From positions 248,001-312,000 of the forward strand of contig NZ_CP021455.1 of assembly GCF_002158865.1 (NCBI RefSeq): 64,000 nt of DNA. Direction: 5' to 3'. Source of the DNA: Comamonas serinivorans (lineage in GTDB: Bacteria; Pseudomonadota; Gammaproteobacteria; Burkholderiales; Burkholderiaceae_C). The notes under the pieces are model-generated. The model was not told the origin of the DNA and made no database searches. It was given only the letters and a program-made list of their open reading frames with translations. The position numbers were made by a program, and so were the translations under genes. Of the stretch, positions 28,136-37,076 are shown piece after piece (position 1 is the stretch's first letter; each line of letters opens with the position of its first letter).

Positions 28136-29086
28136 TCACAGCGCGATCACGCGATCACCGGGAGCCGGCTTGCACGACGCCATGGCCTGCCAGCCCTCGC
28201 GCACGACGATGCGGGTGGCGTCGTGGCAGAACTCGATGCGCCGTGCCGTGGGCGCCAGGTCGCGGGCATAGGCCTCGATGGCCTCGGGCAGGCTGACCTG
28301 GAAGCGCATGCCCAGCTGCAACTCGCTCGGGTGGTCGTCCAGGTGCAGCAGCGGCATGAAGCCGGCCACGAACTTGGTGAGGTGCGAATCGATGGCCACG
28401 TCCGTGGGCGCATAGCCGGTCTGTTGCAGCCAGGTTTGCGCGCGCTCGCGCAGCTGCGGGCCGTCGGCCAGCGGGGCCCAGGCCGTGGCCAACAGCTCGG
28501 CCACCCATTGGTTGCAGTTCTGGTAGCGCGTGCTGAACGGGTAGGCGTTGGCGCTGTAGTCGGACGCCAGCAGGCGCGACACGCGCGCCGGGTCGAGCGC
28601 GACCGCGCGCAGGCGGTCGGCCTGGGCGCGCGGCAGCAGCACCACCGAGACGAAGCCGCGGTCCGGCGCCTCGGCGCTCATGAGGAAGCCGGCCAGGCCC
28701 TGGTCGAACAGGCGCGGACGGCTGTGCTCGCAGTCGTAGTAGAGCTGGCGCACCGACCAGGGCACCTCGGCCCCGTCGGCGCCGCGCAGCAGCACCCCGG
28801 CATGGGAGTAGCGCAGGCCAAAGCGGCTCAGGTCCAGCCCGCTGCGCGCGATCAGCGCCACCTCGTCGTCACCGGCCTGCAGCGTGTCGCGGATGGTGGC
28901 GGCAAAGCGCAGCACGCGGTCCTGCTGCGCTGCCGTCTGCGGCTTGCCGGCGGCGCAGAACTGCGTGGACAGGCTGCTGCCCTGGCCGGTGGCGCTGGCC
29001 ACGGCCGGCGGCGCCCAGGCCAGGGCGCAGGCGGCCGCGCACAGGGCGCCGACATGCCGGACGTGAGCCGAGATCGTGAAATGCAT
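28136..29086 (-). CDS. DUF2145 family exported protein
   Basis: 316 residues counted from ATG 29086. The signal 'VGALCAAACALAWAPPAVAS' is followed by the whole DUF2145 pattern: 'TAAQQDRVLRFAATIRDTL', 'LIARSGLDLSRFGLRYSHAG', 'VRQLYYDCEHSRPRLFDQGL', 'SANAYPFSTRYQNCNQWVAE', 'LHLDDHPSELQLGMRFQVSL' and 'GDRVIAL'. The Cys and His pattern around NCNQW resembles NlpC/P60- or transglutaminase-like peptidase cores, but the family's function is unknown to me. Upstream in-frame starts at 29092 and 29107 lie at or inside GTAT-52 copy 11, so the translation start abuts the repeat; no SD motif favours one over another. Confidence 0.82.
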   Translation of the reverse strand: MHFTISAHVRHVGALCAAACALAWAPPAVASATGQGSSLSTQFCAAGKPQTAAQQDRVLRFAATIRDTLQAGDDEVALIARSGLDLSRFGLRYSHAGVLLRGADGAEVPWSVRQLYYDCEHSRPRLFDQGLAGFLMSAEAPDRGFVSVVLLPRAQADRLRAVALDPARVSRLLASDYSANAYPFSTRYQNCNQWVAELLATAWAPLADGPQLRERAQTWLQQTGYAPTDVAIDSHLTKFVAGFMPLLHLDDHPSELQLGMRFQVSLPEAIEAYARDLAPTARRIEFCHDATRIVVREGWQAMASCKPAPGDRVIAL

Positions 29087-29092
29087 GGGCAT

Positions 29093-29144
29093 GGGGTATG
29101 CGGTCATCGCCGATGCGATGTGAACGACGATGGCTGGATACTGT
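29093..29144. repeat. GTAT-52 palindromic repeat, copy 11
   Basis: GGGGTAT and ATACTGT ends; arms GTCATCG / CGATGGC pair. It covers the immediate upstream region, and possibly the first codons, of the leftward DUF2145 gene. Confidence 0.88.
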
Positions 29145-29515
29145 GAATGAGCATGGGCGAATCAAGAGTGTCTGCGGCCGCTTGGATGTCGCCGGAGCCG
29201 AACGGGTGGGGCTGGCCGAGGCGATCGCGCACGACCTGCAGCGGCTGGGCGACCTACGCACCGTGGTCCGCATGCCCGGGCAGCCGTGCTGCGGTGCACA
29301 GGTGAACCTGCCATCGCTCGGCCGATGCAGTGCGCGCCACCTTGTGCGGGTTCTTCGGGATGTTGCCCGGGCTGATGACGCCGTGCCGCGGCAGCCGGTG
29401 CCTGTCGCAGGGTTGCAGGGGCAGCTGGCCGACGGGTGATCGATGCTGCCGGGCGAGGTCTCGTCAGCACGTACACAGGCACGCTCCGCATGCCCGAGGG
29501 ATGATCCGCGCGGCC
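29145..29515. other. Intergenic region without recognised gene
   Basis: 370 bp downstream of the serine-rich protein gene and upstream of the DUF2145 gene, both leftward. No coding or RNA signal recognised. Confidence 0.45.
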
Positions 29516-29989
29516 TCAGGGCGTGATGGGGCGCGAATCGAGTTCGGCGGTCCAGGCCTCGGCCAGCACGAGGAAAAACGGCTGCTCGGCGCGCGCAAAC
29601 TGCACGCCATAGGCGCGGTGCTGGGCCTGCACCAGCTCGCCGACCACGGGTGCCTGGGCGCCAAAGGCCTGGGCCGGCAGCTTGAGCACGAAGGGCTGGG
29701 CACCGGCCTGGTCCTGCGGCTCCAGCGTCAGCCGCAGCGTGCCGGCGTCATGGCCCGGTGCGATGGCGGCGACCCGGTACGTGCCATCTTTCACCAGCGC
29801 GGTCTTGTCGCCGGTGCTGGAGGTGCTCGACCCTTCGATGGAGTTGGACGATCCGTTGAGCGAGGCGGAGCCGGCGCTGCTGGCCGACGAGCCCACCGAC
29901 GAGCCGGCCGCGGCAATGCTCTCGGCGCTGGCGGGCAGGGACAGGGCGAGCACGGCGGCGGCGAGGCCGGAGAGGAAGGAAGCGTTCAT
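29516..29989 (-). CDS. Exported serine-rich hypothetical protein
   Basis: 157 residues. Signal 'LSGLAAAVLALSLPASAESI' is followed by a Ser/Gly-rich segment of about 45 residues ('GSSASSAGSASLNGSSNSIE'), then a compact domain 'VKDGTYRVAAIAPGHDAGTL' / 'FVLKLPAQAFGAQAPVVGEL' / 'AYGVQFARAEQPFFLVLAEA'. I recall proteins of this layout in Comamonadaceae but no function. The Ser-rich linker and signal point to a periplasmic or surface location. ATG 29989 is preceded by a GAGAAACCC stretch and begins the signal; the frame upstream of it looks non-coding. Confidence 0.7.
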   Translation of the reverse strand: MNASFLSGLAAAVLALSLPASAESIAAAGSSVGSSASSAGSASLNGSSNSIEGSSTSSTGDKTALVKDGTYRVAAIAPGHDAGTLRLTLEPQDQAGAQPFVLKLPAQAFGAQAPVVGELVQAQHRAYGVQFARAEQPFFLVLAEAWTAELDSRPITP

Positions 29990-30364
29990 GGGGCGGGTTT
30001 CTCTGGAAAGCCAAACGGCACAGCATACCGCCTGCCCGGAACCGCTGGCCTGCTGCGCGCGCCAGATGGCCTCTGCAGCCACGGGCACGCCAGGGCGGCA
30101 GGTCCGCGTGGCGATGGCCGCCGCGCCGTCACACTGCGGCGCTCCAACTGCCCAGGACCGCCCGCCGGTCTGTCGTGTTCATGCCTCCGTTGGCGACGGG
30201 CACCGGGCGACCCGCCTGCGGCGGGGCTCGGGCCTGGGCTGGCGGTGCGAGTCCATGGACCCGGCTGAACACCGTGCCGGCTGCTGCGCAGGTGCTTGCG
30301 GTCCGCGGGCGGGCCGGGCATGGTCGCTGGGCATTTCTCACCCACGCAAGCGAAAGATCCTTCC
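29990..30364. other. Divergent gap between the serine-rich protein and the second metallo-hydrolase
   Basis: 375 bp of G+C-rich sequence that should contain promoters in both directions; no motif is convincing. Confidence 0.4.
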
Positions 30365-31276
30365 ATGACCCTCGTGGCTTCTCCCCTGCAGCGTTTCGAC
30401 CTGGGCCGGGTGTCGGTGCTGTTTGGCGCGAAAAACGGCAAGTACCCCGACGGCAACCAGGTGCTGGTGCGCGGCAGCGACACGCGCACCGCGTTCGACA
30501 CGCCGGTGGTCGCCAACCACATCGGCCCCGAGTTCGACGCCACCGAGCTGGTCCTCATGGGGCATGTGCACGAAGACCACATGGCCGGCCTGCACCGCCT
30601 GCCCCGCGCCACGGTGTACGCCCACGAGGCCGACCTGCCAGCCCTGCAGAGCTGGGACGGCATGGTGGCCGCCTTCGGCATGCACGATCCCCAGCGCCAG
30701 GCCGACACACTGGCGCGCTTTCAGCGCGATTTCTTCTACGCGCCCCGGCCCGATGCCCAGCCCTACGCCGACGGCCGGCAGTGGTCGCTGGGCCAGTGCA
30801 CGGTGCGCGCCATCCACATGCCGGGCCACACGGCGGGGCACTCGGTGCTGCTGGTCGAGCCCGAGGGCGTGGCCTTCATCGGCGACATCGACCTGAGCGG
30901 CTTCGGCCCCTACTATGGCGACGCCTGCTCCAACCTGGCCGACTTCCGCCGCAGCCTGGCGCGCTTGACCGAGCTGCCGGCCCGGGTGTGGGTGACCTCG
31001 CACCACCGCGGCGTCTACACCGACCGCGCGCTGTTCCTGCGCGACCTGGCGGCCTTCACGGCCAAGCTCGACGAGCGCGCGCAGCGCATCCTGGGCTGGC
31101 TGGCCGAGGCGCCGCAGACGCTGGACGAGCTGGTGGCGCGCCGCCTGCTGTACCCCGTGGGCTACGAAGGCGCCTGGGTGGTCGATGCCGAGACCCGCAC
31201 CATCGGCCAGCACCTGGACGAGCTGATGGCCGAAGGCCAGGTGCGCTGCGATCAAGGCGTGTACAGCCGGGCCTGA
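30365..31276 (+). CDS. MBL-fold metallo-hydrolase
   Basis: 303-residue metallo-beta-lactamase fold enzyme. The metal motif is 'MGHVHEDHMAGLHRLPRATV' (HxHxDH). Further ligands are in 'IHMPGHTAGHSVLLVEPEGV' and 'AFIGDIDLSGFGPYYGD', and a late His is in 'VTSHHRGVYTD'. The C-terminal ~80 residues are a helical winged-helix-like extension ('RILGWLAEAPQTLDELVARR') as in LACTB2-like hydrolases. Substrate unknown. It is not similar in detail to the first MBL enzyme in this window (16554-17486). ATG 30365 fits a short AAAGAT-type leader and the family start. Confidence 0.9.
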   Translation: MTLVASPLQRFDLGRVSVLFGAKNGKYPDGNQVLVRGSDTRTAFDTPVVANHIGPEFDATELVLMGHVHEDHMAGLHRLPRATVYAHEADLPALQSWDGMVAAFGMHDPQRQADTLARFQRDFFYAPRPDAQPYADGRQWSLGQCTVRAIHMPGHTAGHSVLLVEPEGVAFIGDIDLSGFGPYYGDACSNLADFRRSLARLTELPARVWVTSHHRGVYTDRALFLRDLAAFTAKLDERAQRILGWLAEAPQTLDELVARRLLYPVGYEGAWVVDAETRTIGQHLDELMAEGQVRCDQGVYSRA

Positions 31277-31362
31277 ATAGCTGAAGCGTGCCGCGCCTGG
31301 CAGGCGTACCAGGGGCAGGCTTGGCGTGGTTGAGCAGCGCCGCCGGCGCGTGATCTTTAAAC

Positions 31363-31414
31363 GCAGTATGGGCTGGTTGCCGTTGATTCATCAACGGCAA
31401 CCAGCCCATACTGG
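31363..31414. repeat. GTAT-52 palindromic repeat, copy 12 (near-perfect palindrome)
   Basis: The best copy: 24-bp perfect inverted repeat (31364-31387 with 31390-31413) around a TC centre, containing GTTGCCGTT / AACGGCAAC. It lies midway between the convergent metallo-hydrolase and pckG. Confidence 0.95.
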
Positions 31415-31453
31415 TGCATCACGATGGCGCGTCGCCGGGACGCGCGCAGGACG

Positions 31454-33322
31454 TCAGACCTCGGCCAGGCGCTTGGCCAGCGCAGCCTTGGTGTCCGTCA
31501 GGGCTTGCGGCATGCCCTGCGCGAGCTGCGCAAACAGTTCGTCGTGCAGCTTGAGCTCTTCCTGCCAGGCGGCCTTGTCGATGCTGGTGACGGTCTTGAA
31601 CTGCTCGGCCGTGAAGGGCAGGCCGGTCCAGTTGATTTCGCCATAGCCGGGGCTGATGCCGAACAGCGTGGCTTCGCCGCTGGCCTGGCCTTCGATGCGG
31701 TCGATCATCCACTTCAGCACGCGCATGTTTTCGCCATAGCCGGGCCAGACGAACTTGCCAGCCTCGTCCTTGCGGAACCAGTTCACGCAGTAGATCGGGG
31801 GCACGGCCGCGCCGCTGGCGGCGATCTGGGCACCCAGGTTCAGCCAGTGGGCGAAGTAGTCGCTCATGTTGTAGCCGGCGAAGGGCAGCATGGCGAAGGG
31901 GTCGCGGCGCACCACACCCTGGGCGCCGAACGCCGCGGCCGTGGTTTCCGAACCCATGGTGGCGGCCATGTAGACGCCTTCCACCCAGTTGCGGGCCTCG
32001 GTCACCAGCGGCACCGTGGTCGAGCGACGGCCACCGAAGATGAAGGCGTCGATCTTCACACCCTTGGGGTCGTCCCAGGCTTCGTCCAGGGCCGGGTTGT
32101 TGATGGCGGCCACGGTGAAGCGGGCGTTGGGGTGGGCGGCCTTGGCGCCGGTCTCGGCGGCGATGGCCGGGGTCCAGTCGTTGCCCTTCCAGTCGATCAG
32201 ATGATCGGGCAGCTTGCCCTGGTCCTTTTCCATGCCTTCCCACCACACGTCGCCGTCGTCCGTCAGCGCCACGTTGGTGAAGATCACGTCCTTGTCCAGG
32301 CTCTGCATGCAGTTCGGGTTGGTCAGCATGTTGGTGCCCGGCGCCACGCCGAAGTAGCCCGCCTCGGGGTTGATGGCGCGCAGCGTGCCGTCGGCCTGCG
32401 GCTTGATCCAGGCGATGTCGTCGCCGATGGTGGTGACCTTCCAGCCTTCAAAGCCCGTGGGCGGCACCAGCATGGAGAAGTTCGTCTTGCCGCAGGCCGA
32501 CGGGAAGGCGGCTGCCACGTGGTACTTCTTGCCCTGGGGGTTGCTCACGCCCAGGATCAGCATGTGTTCGGCCAGCCAGCCCTGGTCGCGGCCCATGTTC
32601 GAGGCGATGCGCAGCGCGAAGCACTTCTTGCCCAGCAGGGCGTTGCCGCCATAGCCCGAACCGTAGGACCAGATTTCGCGCGTTTCCGGGTAGTGCACGA
32701 TGTACTTGGTCGTGGGGTTGCAGGGCCAGCTCGTGGCGTCCTGCTCGCCGTCGGCCAGCGGGGCGCCCACGGTGTGCACGCAGGGCACGAAGTCGCCTTC
32801 GGTGCCCAGCACCTCGATGGCGCCGCGGCCCATGCGCGTCATGGTGCGCATGTTCACGGCGACATAGGCGCTGTCCGACAGCTCGACGCCGATGTGGGCG
32901 ATGGGCGAGCCCAGCGGGCCCATGCTGAAGGGCACCACGTACATGGTGCGGCCCTTCATGCAGCCGTCGAACAGCGGCTGCAGCGTGGCGCGCATCTCGC
33001 TCGGGTCCATCCAGTTGTTGGTGGGGCCGGCGCTTTCTTTGCGGGCCGAGCAGATGAAGGTGCGGTCTTCCACGCGCGCCACGTCCGAGGCGTCGGAGCG
33101 GGCCAGGAAGGAGTTGGCGCGCTTGGCGGGGTTCAGGCGGATGAAGGTGCCGGCGTCAACCAGCTGCTGGCACAGGCGGTCGTACTCGGCCTGCGAACCA
33201 TCGCACCAGTAGACCTGGTCGGGTTTGCACAGGGCGGCCATGTCGCTGACCCAGGCGATCAGTTTGGCGTTTTTCACGTAATCCGGTGTGTTGAGCTGCA
33301 CCGGTTGAATGGCGGCATTCAT
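31454..33322 (-). CDS. pckG: Phosphoenolpyruvate carboxykinase (GTP)
   Basis: 622 residues, full length for the GTP-dependent class. It converts oxaloacetate to PEP for gluconeogenesis. Visible motifs are the P-loop 'FPSACGKTNFSMLVPP', the metal/substrate site 'VTTIGDDIAWIKPQADGTLR', 'NPEAGYFGVAPGTN' and 'GGRRSTTVPLVTEARNWVEG'. The N-terminal 'VKNAKLIAWVSDMAALCKPD' is typical. The leader on the minus strand is long and carries a terminator-type hairpin about 160 nt upstream of the start (33484-33510), so attenuation or an upstream small RNA is possible. Monocistronic. Confidence 0.97.
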   Translation of the reverse strand: MNAAIQPVQLNTPDYVKNAKLIAWVSDMAALCKPDQVYWCDGSQAEYDRLCQQLVDAGTFIRLNPAKRANSFLARSDASDVARVEDRTFICSARKESAGPTNNWMDPSEMRATLQPLFDGCMKGRTMYVVPFSMGPLGSPIAHIGVELSDSAYVAVNMRTMTRMGRGAIEVLGTEGDFVPCVHTVGAPLADGEQDATSWPCNPTTKYIVHYPETREIWSYGSGYGGNALLGKKCFALRIASNMGRDQGWLAEHMLILGVSNPQGKKYHVAAAFPSACGKTNFSMLVPPTGFEGWKVTTIGDDIAWIKPQADGTLRAINPEAGYFGVAPGTNMLTNPNCMQSLDKDVIFTNVALTDDGDVWWEGMEKDQGKLPDHLIDWKGNDWTPAIAAETGAKAAHPNARFTVAAINNPALDEAWDDPKGVKIDAFIFGGRRSTTVPLVTEARNWVEGVYMAATMGSETTAAAFGAQGVVRRDPFAMLPFAGYNMSDYFAHWLNLGAQIAASGAAVPPIYCVNWFRKDEAGKFVWPGYGENMRVLKWMIDRIEGQASGEATLFGISPGYGEINWTGLPFTAEQFKTVTSIDKAAWQEELKLHDELFAQLAQGMPQALTDTKAALAKRLAEV

Positions 33323-33483
33323 GGTTCAAGTCCTTCAAGTTTCAAATCGTTGGGTGACAGGACTCGAGGTGAGCAAACCCTCTCATCGAACGACTTGGAT
33401 GCCTTGCGGGGCTGGGGCGGAACCGCAACCGGATCCCTGTCCCACATGGGCTGCGTGCGTTGCGAGCCCCAGGCCATGCGCCT

Positions 33484-33510
33484 AAAAAAATCGCACACCT
33501 ATCGTGTGCG
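33484..33510 (-). terminator. Orphan rho-independent terminator in the pckG leader
   Basis: On the minus strand CGCACAC-GATAG-GTGTGCG (7-bp stem, 5-nt loop) is followed by A then T7 (33491-33484). No minus-strand gene lies upstream before 35513, so the hairpin would stop transcripts heading into pckG. Confidence 0.75.
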
Positions 33511-33808
33511 GGGTGACGATTTTATGAAAATCCCCCTGGTCTGGCAAAGCCGGGGAAGCCCTGGCTGACGCCCGTGTGCAACCAGGTGCATCGGCGCGGG
33601 GCGGGCTGCACGGGCCGGCCGCTTGCCGGGCGGCCGGCCTGCGATGGCGTGACAGGTGGCCCGTGCCGGCCGGGGCCAGGTGCTTGCCCGCGGCCGCCAG
33701 CGTCCTCACAATGGGGCTGCGCCCAGCAGCGCATGCGGTGTGATCCCTCGTGCGTTCAATGTGTAAAGCTACAATTTCCAGAGCATAACGCCGACCCACG
33801 CCTTAGCC
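33511..33808. other. Divergent gap upstream of pckG and the MFS gene
   Basis: A TACAAT hexamer at 33771-33776 may be the -10 of the rightward MFS gene. The rest shows no gene. Any pckG-direction transcript starting here would meet the hairpin at 33484. Confidence 0.4.
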
Positions 33809-35443
33809 ATGCCCGATACGCAAGCCCCAACGCCACGGCCCGCGCCGGTGGCGCCCACGGAAGACAAGCGCGCCTGGGGACCCATCCGCATCCCCATGTT
33901 CCGCATGCTGTGGACGACCTGGCTGGTCGCCAACATCTGCATGTGGATGAACGACGTGGCCGCGGCCTGGCTGATGACCAGCCTGACGAGCAAGCCGATC
34001 TGGGTGGCGCTGGTGCAGACCGCCTCCACGCTGCCCATGTTCCTGCTCGGCTTGCCCAGCGGGGCGCTGGCCGACATGCTCAACCGCAAGCACTACTTCC
34101 TGTTCACGCAGGTCTGGGTGGCCGTGGTGGGCGTGTGCCTGGCCGTGGTCGTGGGGGTGGGCTGGGCCAGTCCCATGGTCCTGCTGATGCTCACCTTCGC
34201 CAACGGCATCGGGCTGGCCATGCGCTGGCCGGTGTTCTCGGCCGTGGTGCCCGAGTTGGTGCCGCGCACGTCGTTGCCGGCGGCCATGGCGCTCAACGGC
34301 GTGGCGACCAACGCCTCCCGCATCGTGGGCCCCTTGCTGGCAGGGGCGCTGATCGCCAGCCTGGGCAGCGAATGGGTGTTTGCGCTGAACGCCGTGCTGT
34401 CCATTGCGGCCGCCGTCGTGCTGCTGCGCTGGCCCTATGTGTACACGCCCAGCCCCCTGGGGCGCGAGCCGCTGGTCGGGGCCATGCGCGTGGGCCTGCA
34501 GTACGTGTCGCAAAGCCGCCACCTCAAGGGCGTCTTGCTGCGCACGGCGAGCTTTTTCTTCTGCTCGACCGGCCTGCTGGCGCTGCTGCCCCTGGTGGCC
34601 AAGGGGCTGCATGGCGGCAACGCCAACACCTTCACCATCTTGCTGGCGGCCATGGGCGCGGGCGCCATCTTCATCACGCTGTACCTGCCCCGCATCCGCC
34701 AGCGCCTGAGCGGCGACCGCCTGCTGCTGGCCGGCACCGCCGTGCTGGCGGTGGCCATGCTGACCGTGGCCGCTGCGCGCAACGTCTGGCTGGCCACGCC
34801 GGCCATGCTGCTGGCGGGTGCGGCCTGGATCGCCACGGCCAACGCCATGGCGGTGCAGATGCAGATCGGTCTGCCGGACTGGGTGCGCGCCCGCGGCATG
34901 TCCATGTTCCAGATGGCCATCATGGGGGCCAGCGCCCTGGGCGCTGCCGTGTGGGGCCAGGTGGCGACCTGGAGCGACGTGCCCACCAGCGTAGCCGTGG
35001 CGGCCATCGCGGTCATCGTCACCCTGTTCTGCGCCACGCGCGTGGCGCCTGAGCAGGGCATGCTGGACGACCTGACGCCCGCTGCGCACTACCCCACGGC
35101 CGACTCGGTGGTCGAGCCGCCGACCCGCGGCCACGTCATCGCCATGGTCGACTTCCAGATCGACCCGGCCCATGCGGCCGAGTTTCTGCGGCTGATGGAG
35201 GAAAGCCGCGCCAGCCGGTTGCGCCACGGCGCCGTGTCGTGGCGGCTGATGCACGACGTGACCAACCCCGGCCGTTTCGTCGAGGTGATCGAGGACGCCT
35301 CGTGGGCCGACCACCTGCGGCGGGGCACCCGCGTCACCGCCAGCGATGTGGCCTTGCGCAACAAGAAGCTGGCGTTCCACATCCTGCCCGAGCCGCCGCT
35401 GGTGTCGCGCTTCGTGGTCGAGCCGCCCGGGCGGCATGCCTAG
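33809..35443 (+). CDS. MFS transporter (MFS_3/EntS type) with C-terminal monooxygenase-like domain
   Basis: 544 residues. The first ~415 residues form a 12-helix MFS exporter ('MFRMLWTTWLVANICMWMND', 'LPSGALADMLNRKHYFLFTQ', 'ATNASRIVGPLLAGALIASL'). The last ~100 residues are soluble and look like a ferredoxin-like ABM domain ('GHVIAMVDFQIDPAHAAEFL', 'WRLMHDVTNPGRFVEVIEDA'), an arrangement known in MFS_3/DUF894 proteins. Relatives export siderophores or drugs; the substrate here is unknown. The TAG stop (35441-35443) shares its G with the first base of GTAT-52 copy 13. Confidence 0.9.
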   Translation: MPDTQAPTPRPAPVAPTEDKRAWGPIRIPMFRMLWTTWLVANICMWMNDVAAAWLMTSLTSKPIWVALVQTASTLPMFLLGLPSGALADMLNRKHYFLFTQVWVAVVGVCLAVVVGVGWASPMVLLMLTFANGIGLAMRWPVFSAVVPELVPRTSLPAAMALNGVATNASRIVGPLLAGALIASLGSEWVFALNAVLSIAAAVVLLRWPYVYTPSPLGREPLVGAMRVGLQYVSQSRHLKGVLLRTASFFFCSTGLLALLPLVAKGLHGGNANTFTILLAAMGAGAIFITLYLPRIRQRLSGDRLLLAGTAVLAVAMLTVAAARNVWLATPAMLLAGAAWIATANAMAVQMQIGLPDWVRARGMSMFQMAIMGASALGAAVWGQVATWSDVPTSVAVAAIAVIVTLFCATRVAPEQGMLDDLTPAAHYPTADSVVEPPTRGHVIAMVDFQIDPAHAAEFLRLMEESRASRLRHGAVSWRLMHDVTNPGRFVEVIEDASWADHLRRGTRVTASDVALRNKKLAFHILPEPPLVSRFVVEPPGRHA

Positions 35444-35494
35444 CAGTATGGTGGTGTTGCCGTTCAACATGAAACGGCAACAGGCTCATACTGC
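35443..35494. repeat. GTAT-52 palindromic repeat, copy 13
   Basis: Canonical copy (GCAGTAT...TTGCCGTT...AACGGCAA...ATACTGC). Its first base is the last base of the upstream MFS stop codon; it ends 19 nt before the stop of the convergent MFS gene. Confidence 0.95.
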
Positions 35495-35512
35495 CTTGAT
35501 TTAGCGTGGCGA

Positions 35513-36739
35513 TCAGGGGGCAGACCGCGCCAGCGTGCGGTCGTGCAGCAGGGCAGCGAGGTTGCACAGCCCGAAGCCCAGGCCGGCCAGGCAGGCGCCG
35601 GTCCAGCCGCCATGCAGCCAGGCCATGGCCCCCACGGCCGAGCCCGTGGACGCGCCGACGAAGTACCCCGTCATGTAGACCGCGTTGATGCGCGATCGCG
35701 CCTGGGGCGCCAGCGCATAGATCACGCCCTGGTTGCAGATGTGCACGGCCTGCAGCGCCAGGTCGATCAGCAGCATGCCGGCGATGAAGATCCAGACCGA
35801 CTGCTGGCCCCACCACAGCGGCAGCCAGCTGAGCAGCAGCAAGGCCACGCCGGCGGCCGTGGTCGCGGTGGCATGGCCGCGGTCGATCAGGCGTCCGGCC
35901 AGGTTGGCCATCAGGGCGCCCGTCACGCCGGCCAGGCCGATGAGGCCGATGGTGGCGTCGGACAGGCCGTGCGCAGGCCCGCCCAGCAGCAGCGCCATGG
36001 TCGAAAACAGCACGCTGACCGAGCCGAACGAGAACCCGCCCAGCAGCGTGCGGCTGCGCAGGCGCGGCTGGGTGGTGAGCAGCTGCCACATGCTGCCCAG
36101 CACCTGGGCGTACGACAGGCCGGCCGTGCTGCGCGAGCGCGGCAGCACCCCGGCCAGCACCGCGGCAACGGCCAGCATCACGGCGCCCGTCACCCAGTAC
36201 GACAGGCTCCAGCCGCCGATGCCCGACAGCACGCCGGCCACGGTGCGCGCCAGCAGGATGCCCGTGAGCAGGCCCCCCATCACGAACCCCACGGCACGGC
36301 CCGCATGGGCCGGCGACGCCAGCAGCGACGCCATGGGCACCAGCACCTGCGCCGCGACCGAGAACAGGCCGGTCAGCAGCGTGCCCAGCACCAGCCAGGT
36401 GAACTGGCCCGGCAGCCGCGGCGAGGCGGCGCTGAGCAGCAGGCCCAGCGCGGCCACGCCCATCAAGGTCACGACGAGGCGGCGGCGCTCCAGCATGTCG
36501 CCCAGCGGCACCAGGAACAGCAGGCCCAGGGCATACGAAACCTGGGCGCAGGTCACCAGCACGCTGGCCGTGCCGTCGGAGATGCCGAACGACTGCGCGA
36601 TGGAGTGCAGCAGCGGCTGGTTGAGGTAGTTGGCGCCGGCGCACAGGCCGCAGGCCACCGCCATCAGCAGCAGCACGCGTGGCGTGAGGTGGGGTGCGGC
36701 GGGCGTGGGGGCCCGCAAATCGGATTCGGAAGGCGACAT
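35513..36739 (-). CDS. MFS transporter (YnfM/AraJ-like)
   Basis: 408 residues with 12 predicted helices: 'VLLLMAVACGLCAGANYLNQ' (start of helix 1), motif A-like 'LVPLGDMLERRRLVVTLMGV' between helices 2 and 3, and 'LAGRLIDRGHATATTAAGVA' for the second half. A drug or metabolite efflux protein of the inner membrane; the substrate cannot be inferred. It is convergent with the preceding MFS gene, with only a GTAT-52 repeat between their ends. The first ~15 residues (Ser/Pro/Ala-rich) are cytoplasmic. Confidence 0.9.
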   Translation of the reverse strand: MSPSESDLRAPTPAAPHLTPRVLLLMAVACGLCAGANYLNQPLLHSIAQSFGISDGTASVLVTCAQVSYALGLLFLVPLGDMLERRRLVVTLMGVAALGLLLSAASPRLPGQFTWLVLGTLLTGLFSVAAQVLVPMASLLASPAHAGRAVGFVMGGLLTGILLARTVAGVLSGIGGWSLSYWVTGAVMLAVAAVLAGVLPRSRSTAGLSYAQVLGSMWQLLTTQPRLRSRTLLGGFSFGSVSVLFSTMALLLGGPAHGLSDATIGLIGLAGVTGALMANLAGRLIDRGHATATTAAGVALLLLSWLPLWWGQQSVWIFIAGMLLIDLALQAVHICNQGVIYALAPQARSRINAVYMTGYFVGASTGSAVGAMAWLHGGWTGACLAGLGFGLCNLAALLHDRTLARSAP

Positions 36740-36869
36740 GGCGGCCGAGTCTAGGCCTTGCCCGCGGGCATGCCGCGATCAGGGGCACCCTGTGACGGGC
36801 CTTCATGACCGAGGCCCCAGGCGTGCGCGGCGCGGGCGGCAGCGCAGGGGTCGTCGCCTGGCGCTGTCA

Positions 36870-37015
36870 GGCGACGCCGTACTTCGCGAGCCACGGCGCT
36901 GCCCATGGTGTTCGACCCGGTCGTGCCTTGCAGCGCGGCGCGGGTGGACGGCGCACGGGGATGAGGTGGCGATCTCCCGGCCCGGCGCCAGGGCCGGCTT
37001 CGACGACACGCTGTG
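36870..37015 (-). pseudogene. Decayed partial duplicate of the adjacent enoyl-CoA hydratase gene
   Basis: Minus-strand sequence here aligns with the 3' third of the intact gene next to it. 'EIATSSP', then 'AV', then 'DRVE' in 'ALAPGREIATSSPCAVH' mirrors 'ALALAQEIATSSPGAVQ' of the intact copy. Further on, the DNA run CAGCGCCGTGGC is shared (intact copy near 37180). Frameshifts break the frame. It looks like a tandem duplication or recombination scar just downstream of the functional gene. Confidence 0.65.
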
Positions 37016-37076
37016 GGTTGCCGTGGCCAGGAGGGGCTGCGGTGCAGCCATCGCCGGACAGCGCCCCACCAGCGGC

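Noticed and set aside
33735..33786. CGTT-centred segment before the MFS gene resembling a GTAT-52 core
   Set aside because: Neither GTAT nor ATAC is present at the fixed positions; TACAAT here is better explained as a promoter element.
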